From positions 248,001 to 312,000 of the forward strand of contig NZ_BBJJ01000001.1 in the NCBI RefSeq assembly GCF_000739815.1: a DNA stretch of 64,000 bases. The letters run 5' to 3'. Made by a program: the position numbers and the translations under genes. Shown piece by piece: positions 59,082 through 64,000 of the stretch. The notes beneath the pieces are model-generated. The model ran no database searches and was not told the origin of the DNA. It saw only the letters and a program-made list of their open reading frames with translations. Numbering within the stretch: position 1 is the first letter of the stretch; the number at the start of each line of letters is the position of its first letter. This stretch comes from Paraburkholderia mimosarum LMG 23256 = NBRC 106338 (GTDB lineage: Bacteria; Pseudomonadota; Gammaproteobacteria; Burkholderiales; Burkholderiaceae).

Positions 59082-61274
59082 ATGAACACGCCGACGAGTC
59101 CGTGCGCCGCGCAGGCCGGGGCGGCGCGCCTGCTGCGCCCGGGTGAGACCTGCGATTCGCTGTGCCACGCGCGGCGCTTGCGGCTGCTGGTCGATGCTGA
59201 GGAGTACTTCGGTACGCTGCGCCAGGCCATCGTGCGGGCGCGGCGCAGCGTCATCATCGTCGGCTGGGACATCGACAGCCGCATCGAGCTGGTACCGGGC
59301 GGCGCGGACGACGGCTTCCCGGCCGCGCTCGGCGACTTCCTCGCGGCCGTCGCGGCGGCGCGGCCCGCGCTGCGCGTGCGCATTCTCGCGTGGGATTTCG
59401 CCATGCTCTACGCGCTCGAGCGCGAATGGCTGCCCGCCTACAAGCTAGGCTGGCGCTCGGGTCGGCGGCTCGCGTTCCGGCTCGACGGGCAGCATCCGCC
59501 AGGCGCTTCGCATCATCAGAAGATCGTCGTGGTGGACGACTGCCTCGCATTCGTGGGCGGCATGGATCTCGCGCGCTCGCGCTGGGACACCTGCGCGCAC
59601 GCGAGCGCCGACCCACGCCGCCGCAACGGGCCGCGCCAGCCTTATGGCCCGATCCACGACGTGCAGGCGATGGTCGACGGCGAGGCCGCGCGTGCCGTGG
59701 CGAAGCTCGCGAACGATCGCTGGCGACGCGCGAAAGTCACGGCGCGCGAAGCGCATGACGAAAGCGAACCGGTGCCGCCGCTCCCCGAAGTTCTCGCGAC
59801 CACGGACGAAAGCGGCGATCCCTGGCCGCCCGGCGTGCGCGCCGATATCGAGGACGTGCGCCTCGGCATCGCGCTCACGGCCGCGCCGCATGGCCCGCGC
59901 ACGGGCTGCCAGCAGATTCATGCGCTCTATCGCGCGGCGATCGAAGCGGCCCGCGACACGATCTACATCGAGAACCAGTACTTCACGGCGAGCGGCGTCG
60001 GTGACACGCTCGCGCGGCGCCTTTCGATGCCCGATCCCCCCGCCGTCGCCGCCGTGATTCCGCGCGAGCAGACGGGCTGGCTTCAGGCTGCCGCCATGGG
60101 CACGTTGCGCGCGCGCCTCTACAAGCGCCTGCGCGCGGCGGACCGCGAGCAACGGCTGCGCCTCTACTGGCCGTGGACGGAAGGTCTCGGCGACGCCTTC
60201 ATCAACGTCCACAGCAAACTCATGATCGTCGACGACGCGCTGCTTTTGATCGGCAGTGCGAATCTGAACAACCGCTCGATGGTGCTCGACACCGAATGCA
60301 ATATCGCGCTCGAGGCGCTCGGGGATGCGCGCGTGCGGGCCGCCATCGCGCGCATGCGCAATCGCCTGCTCGCCGAGCATCTGGGCGCGCGTTGCGAAGA
60401 CGTCGAGCGCGCGTTCGAGCGCTTCGCCGGGGACGTCCATCGCGTGATCGAGCGCCTGGGCGGTGGCGCGCGCACGCTGCGCAGATTCGAGCCCCAGGTC
60501 TCGCCCGAACTCGACCGCTGGGTGCCCGAGAGCGCCGTGGTCGATCCCGAGCGGCCCGCCGTGCCCGACGAAGTCGTGCGCGAATTCGCGCCGGGCCGCG
60601 GTGGCCGCTCGATCACGCGGCGGTTGCTGCTGCTGGGCCTTTGCGCATTGCTCGCGGTCGCGATGACGCTCGCCTGGCATTACACGCCGCTCTCGCGCTT
60701 CGTGAGCCTCGCGAGCATTGCACGGGCCGCCCATGCGCTCGCGGCCACGCGCTTCGGTCCGCTGCTCGTGGTGGGCGCATACGCGCTCGCGGCGATCTCG
60801 TCGGTGCCGATCACCTTGCTCATCGTCTGCGCGGGGCTGCTGTTCGGCGCCATCGACGGAAGCCTCTACGCGCTGTCCGGCTCGTTGCTCGCGGCGCTCG
60901 CGACCTACGCCATCGGCCGCTGGGCCGGGCGCGACGCGGTGCGGCGCCGTGCGGGCTCGCGCCTGAACCGCCTCTCGAAGCGCCTGGGCCGCCAGGGGCT
61001 CGCCGCCGTGGTGGTGCTGCGCGTGCTGCCGCTCGCGCCGTTCGTGCTCGTCAATCTGGCGGCCGGCGCCTCGCATATCGCGCTGCGCGACTATGTGCTC
61101 GGCACTCTGATCGGCATGGGGCCCGGCATCGTGCTGGCCACCACCTTCGCCCAGCAGCTCGCCGATGCCGTGCGTCATCCCGATCCCCTCACCCTCGCGG
61201 CGCTCGCGGGCATCGGCGCGGCGCTCGTGGGGCTATCGGCGGCGTTGCAGCGTTTTCTGGGCCCGCGCCAATGA
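59082..61274 (+). CDS. Phospholipase D / cardiolipin-synthase-like enzyme fused to a VTT (DedA-like) membrane domain
   Basis: A 730-residue two-part protein. The N-terminal PLD part (about 1-480) carries two HKD motifs, HHQKIVVVDDCLAFVGGMDL and HSKLMIVDDALLLIGSANLN, which transfer or hydrolyse phosphatidyl groups. After a linker and a transmembrane helix (about 510-530) comes a VTT/SNARE-associated domain of about 170 residues with ALAAISSVPITLLIVCAGLL, TYAIGRWAGRDAVRR and LRVLPLAPFVLVNLAAGASHI, typical of DedA/TMEM64 lipid-scramblase-like proteins. The fusion suggests lipid synthesis or cleavage coupled to lipid movement. It follows the DUF892 gene by 28 bp. Confidence 0.9.
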   Translation: MNTPTSPCAAQAGAARLLRPGETCDSLCHARRLRLLVDAEEYFGTLRQAIVRARRSVIIVGWDIDSRIELVPGGADDGFPAALGDFLAAVAAARPALRVRILAWDFAMLYALEREWLPAYKLGWRSGRRLAFRLDGQHPPGASHHQKIVVVDDCLAFVGGMDLARSRWDTCAHASADPRRRNGPRQPYGPIHDVQAMVDGEAARAVAKLANDRWRRAKVTAREAHDESEPVPPLPEVLATTDESGDPWPPGVRADIEDVRLGIALTAAPHGPRTGCQQIHALYRAAIEAARDTIYIENQYFTASGVGDTLARRLSMPDPPAVAAVIPREQTGWLQAAAMGTLRARLYKRLRAADREQRLRLYWPWTEGLGDAFINVHSKLMIVDDALLLIGSANLNNRSMVLDTECNIALEALGDARVRAAIARMRNRLLAEHLGARCEDVERAFERFAGDVHRVIERLGGGARTLRRFEPQVSPELDRWVPESAVVDPERPAVPDEVVREFAPGRGGRSITRRLLLLGLCALLAVAMTLAWHYTPLSRFVSLASIARAAHALAATRFGPLLVVGAYALAAISSVPITLLIVCAGLLFGAIDGSLYALSGSLLAALATYAIGRWAGRDAVRRRAGSRLNRLSKRLGRQGLAAVVVLRVLPLAPFVLVNLAAGASHIALRDYVLGTLIGMGPGIVLATTFAQQLADAVRHPDPLTLAALAGIGAALVGLSAALQRFLGPRQ

Positions 61275-61399
61275 AGCTCGCCGCCGGTTCGCGCGACGCG
61301 ATTCTCCAACGCCTTCGACTATGCGCCGGGCGCGGCTCGCGGCGGGGAACGAAAAATGCGCTGGCGGACTCGACCAGGTGACGCCGAGGCTGCGCGTTT

Positions 61400-62500
61400 A
61401 TGACAACCCCGTTTGTGATGACCCGGCCGGCAGGCCCTCGCCATTCGCGGCGGCGCAAGGCCAGCGGCGCACCCGGCGTGGCGTTGGTTGCGCTCGCCTC
61501 GTTCGCGCCGCTTGCCGCGCTCGCCGAGCCTCAGCAGGACGCGCTGCGGCCGGCAGGCGTGCAGGCCGCGCATATCCTGGCGCTGTGGAACCTCACGCTC
61601 GTGGTGTGCGGCATCGTGTTCACGGCTGTCGTGCTCGCGGCGCTCGTCGCGCTCGTGCGCCGCGGGCGCCGTGGCCTGCATGGCGCCGCGCCGCCCGATC
61701 TCACGCCGCTTGCGAACCCCGAACCTCGCACGCGGCGCGTCGTCGTCTCGCTCAGCCTCGTTTCGGTCGTGGTGCTGGTCGGCCTCATCGTGGCCGATGT
61801 CGCGACCGACCGCGCGCTGTCCGACCTGCCCGTCGACCGCCCGCTGCGTATCGAGCTGACGGGCGAGCAGTGGTGGTGGCAGGCCGTCTATGCGGGCGAG
61901 GGCGGCCGGCCCGCGTTCGTCACCGCGAACGAACTGCACGTGCCGGTGGGCCGTCCCGTGGTCGTGTCGCTCAAGGCCGGCGACGTGATCCACAGCTTCT
62001 GGGTGCCGAACCTGCACGGCAAGAAAGACATGCTGCCGGGCCTCGATTCGACGATCGAATTCCGCGCCGACCAGGCAGGGGCCTACAGAGGCCAATGCGC
62101 GCAGTTCTGCGGCGCCGAACACGCGCTGATGGCGATGCTGGTGGTGGCCGATGCGCCCGCGCACTACGCGGCGTGGGCCGATCATCAAGCCGCCCCGGCG
62201 CGTTCGAACGCATTGGCCGATGCCGTCGCGCAGCGCGGCCGCGACGTGTTCGAAAGCGCGACGTGCGCGGGCTGCCATACGGTGCGCGGCACGAGCGCGC
62301 ACGGCGCGCTGGGTCCGGACCTCACGCACCTGATGAGCCGCCAGACCCTCGCGGCCGGCGTGCTCGCCAATACGCCCGGCAATCTCGCGGACTGGATTCG
62401 CAACCCGCAAGCCGTGAAGCCCGGCACGCTGATGCCGACGGTCGCGCTATCCGACACCGATCTTCACGCGCTCGTTCAATGGCTGGGCACACTGCAATGA
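61400..62500 (+). CDS. ctaC: Cytochrome c oxidase subunit II with C-terminal cytochrome c domain
   Basis: A 366-residue protein. A basic N-terminus and signal/first hydrophobic segment (VALVALASFAPLAALA) precede two membrane helices (about 60-82 and 112-132). The periplasmic cupredoxin domain follows, with the electron-entry region TGEQWWWQAVY. CuA ligands are His in VIHSFWVP, Cys and Cys in QCAQFCGAEHALM, and the following His and Met. A cytochrome c domain (about 270-366) has CAGCH and the axial Met in GTLMPTVAL. This makes a caa3-type oxidase. The stop overlaps the ctaD start (ATGA). Confidence 0.93.
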   Translation: MTTPFVMTRPAGPRHSRRRKASGAPGVALVALASFAPLAALAEPQQDALRPAGVQAAHILALWNLTLVVCGIVFTAVVLAALVALVRRGRRGLHGAAPPDLTPLANPEPRTRRVVVSLSLVSVVVLVGLIVADVATDRALSDLPVDRPLRIELTGEQWWWQAVYAGEGGRPAFVTANELHVPVGRPVVVSLKAGDVIHSFWVPNLHGKKDMLPGLDSTIEFRADQAGAYRGQCAQFCGAEHALMAMLVVADAPAHYAAWADHQAAPARSNALADAVAQRGRDVFESATCAGCHTVRGTSAHGALGPDLTHLMSRQTLAAGVLANTPGNLADWIRNPQAVKPGTLMPTVALSDTDLHALVQWLGTLQ

Positions 62501-64000
62501 GCACGACACGCGAACCCCTCGTCGACGCGAGCGCCCTCACCACGATCAAGGACGGCCCCGAAGCCACGGACGAAGTCCGCGCCGCGCTGGCCGGGACCTG
62601 GCGCGATCCACCCGGCGTGATCGGCTGGCTTTCGGCGATCAACCACAAGACGATCGCCACGCGCTTCATCGCCACCACGTTCCTGTTCTTCCTGCTGGCG
62701 GGCGTGTTCGCGCTCATGATCCGCACGCAGCTCGCACGCCCCGACAGCCGCCTGATCGGCCCCGAACTCTACGACCAGCTCTTCACCATGCACGGCACGG
62801 CGATGATGTTCCTGTTCGCCGTGCCCGTCATGCAGGCCGTGGCGGGCTGGACGATCCCGCTCATGATCGGCGCGCGCAGCGTCGCGTTTCCGCGCATGAA
62901 CGCCTATGCGTACTGGGTGTTCCTGTTCGGCGGGCTCACGTTGTTCGTGGCGTTCGCACTGGGCTCCGGGCCGCGCTCTGGATGGTTCAGCTACGTGCCG
63001 CTTTCGGGGCCGAACTACGCGCCGGGCAAGGGCTCGGACATCTGGGCGCAGATGATCACCTTCACCGAGCTTGCCGCGCTGCTCGAAGCCGTGATCCTCA
63101 TCACGACGATCCTCAAGATGCGCGCGCCGGGCATGTCGCTGAACCGCCTGCCGCTCTTCGCGTGGGCCACGCTCGTCACGCAGTTCATGGTGATCTTCGC
63201 GATGCCCGCCATCATGCTCGCGAGCACGGCGCTCATTCTCGACCGCGAAGTGGGCACGCAGTTCTACAACCCCGCGCAAGGCGGCGATGTGCTGCTCTGG
63301 CAGCACTTGTTCTGGTTCTTCGGGCACCCCGAGGTCTACCTGATTTTCATCCCCGCGCTGGGCTTCATGTCGGCGATCATCGAGACGTTCTCGCGCCGTC
63401 CCATCTTCGGCTACACGGCGATGGTGCTCTCGCTGATCGCGACGGCCTTTCTCGCGTTCGGGCTCTGGGTCCATCACATGTTCGCGACCACGGTGCCCGA
63501 ACTCGGCAAGAGCTTCTTCACGACGGCGAGCGTGCTGATCGCGGTGCCTTCGGGCGTGCAGATCTACTGTTGGCTCGCGACGCTGCTCACGGGCCGGCTG
63601 CATCTGCGCGTGCCGCTTTACTTCGTGCTCGCGTTCTTCTTCGTGCTCGTGCTCGGCGGCATGACGGGCATCATGCTCGGATCGGTGCCGCTCGATCTGC
63701 AGATCCACGACACGTACTTCGTGGTCGCGCACCTGCATTACGTGCTGATAGGCGGCGCGGTGTTTCCGCTCTTCGGCGTCATCTACTACTGGTTCCCGAA
63801 AATGACGGGACGCCTGCTCGACGAGCGGCTCGGGCTCTGGCACTTCTGGCTCTTCTTCGTCGGCTTCAACGTCACGTTCTTTCCCATGCATCTGCTGGGC
63901 CTGCACGGCATGCCGCGGCGCGTGTGGACCTATCCGCAGGCGATGGGCTGGGGCCCGATGAATCTCTGCGCCACCATCGGCGCCTACATGCTGGGCGCAG
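62497..64000 (+). CDS. ctaD: Cytochrome c oxidase subunit I, 5' part (runs off the window)
   Basis: About 501 residues are present, with no stop before the window edge. It has the heme-copper oxidase subunit I motifs in order: INHKTIATRF, FTMHGTAMMFLF (low-spin heme His), LFWFFGHPEVYLIFIPALGF (CuB His and the cross-linked Tyr), FGLWVHHMFATT (CuB His pair), and DTYFVVAHLHYVLIGG (high-spin and low-spin heme His). The HPEVY motif marks an A-type oxidase that reduces O2 and pumps protons. The ATG overlaps the ctaC stop by four bases, so they are co-translated. Some relatives are fused to subunit III, which cannot be judged here. Confidence 0.95.
   Translation, partial: MSTTREPLVDASALTTIKDGPEATDEVRAALAGTWRDPPGVIGWLSAINHKTIATRFIATTFLFFLLAGVFALMIRTQLARPDSRLIGPELYDQLFTMHGTAMMFLFAVPVMQAVAGWTIPLMIGARSVAFPRMNAYAYWVFLFGGLTLFVAFALGSGPRSGWFSYVPLSGPNYAPGKGSDIWAQMITFTELAALLEAVILITTILKMRAPGMSLNRLPLFAWATLVTQFMVIFAMPAIMLASTALILDREVGTQFYNPAQGGDVLLWQHLFWFFGHPEVYLIFIPALGFMSAIIETFSRRPIFGYTAMVLSLIATAFLAFGLWVHHMFATTVPELGKSFFTTASVLIAVPSGVQIYCWLATLLTGRLHLRVPLYFVLAFFFVLVLGGMTGIMLGSVPLDLQIHDTYFVVAHLHYVLIGGAVFPLFGVIYYWFPKMTGRLLDERLGLWHFWLFFVGFNVTFFPMHLLGLHGMPRRVWTYPQAMGWGPMNLCATIGAYMLGA

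Noticed and set aside
59445..61178. A 577-codon open frame opposite the PLD-VTT gene
   Set aside because: It is rich in Arg, His and Glu without motifs and lies entirely antisense to a gene with clear HKD motifs.
62476..63906. A 476-codon open frame opposite ctaD
   Set aside because: Antisense to the unmistakable oxidase subunit I; its composition (Glu/Arg/His) is that of a mirror of hydrophobic codons.

Overview
The window looks like a chromosome segment of a Burkholderiaceae member (Paraburkholderia/Caballeronia-like). Base composition is GC-rich throughout and very GC-rich after about 53.6 kb. The gene families are typical of that group: DUF3182, DUF2127, DUF1269, HdeD, DUF892, a PLD-VTT fusion, and a cytochrome c oxidase subunit II carrying a cytochrome c domain. 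No rRNA, tRNA, CRISPR array or intact insertion sequence was seen. This genus-level placement is inference from gene content, not from a marker gene.

Layout. 0-6 kb: a catabolic cluster on the + strand (PhyH-type dioxygenase end, aldehyde dehydrogenase, LysR regulator, 2-hydroxyacid dehydrogenase, class III CoA-transferase, CitE/malyl-CoA-lyase-like enzyme). 6-12 kb: a UvrB-domain-less UvrA paralogue, a small monooxygenase, and decayed oxidoreductase genes, including an ene-reductase with a one-base frameshift. 12-23 kb: a stress island with a DUF1269 protein, an AraC regulator, HdeD, Hsp20, a ClpK/ClpG-type disaggregase, a UBP-type zinc-finger protein, a flavoprotein lacking redox cysteines, two small proteins and PsiE. 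This recalls the transmissible locus of stress tolerance. 23-25 kb: remnants of xdhC and an EamA transporter. 25-32 kb: an extended chromate-resistance operon (chrB, chrA, superoxide dismutase, lipoprotein, solo ChrB domain, MFS), followed by a DUF1259 protein and a beta-propeller protein. 32-34 kb: a DUF3182 gene and a hydrolase.

34-42 kb: a LemA/TPM operon on the - strand, divergent from a copper-type metal operon (DUF2933, ICMT-like, P-type ATPase), with two FNR/ANR-like boxes between them. DUF305, a copper chaperone behind a MerR-type operator, a PAP2 phosphatase and a DUF2127 protein follow. 42-50 kb: a complete tripartite CzcA-class RND efflux system with its own two-component system. 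50-58 kb: PAP2 phosphatase, CelD-like acetyltransferase, a cluster of three gene 3'-ends (BamA, SDR, Zn-ADH), a Na+/H+-type antiporter, PIG-L deacetylase, glycosyltransferase and a DUF72 protein. 58-64 kb: a DUF1641-like remnant, DUF892 ferritin-like protein, PLD-VTT fusion, and ctaC-ctaD running off the right edge.

Taken together the genes serve proteostasis, membrane and envelope maintenance, and chromate/copper/divalent-metal defence, with signs of low-oxygen control and a respiratory oxidase at the end. The many truncated genes at block boundaries suggest that blocks were assembled or replaced by recombination.
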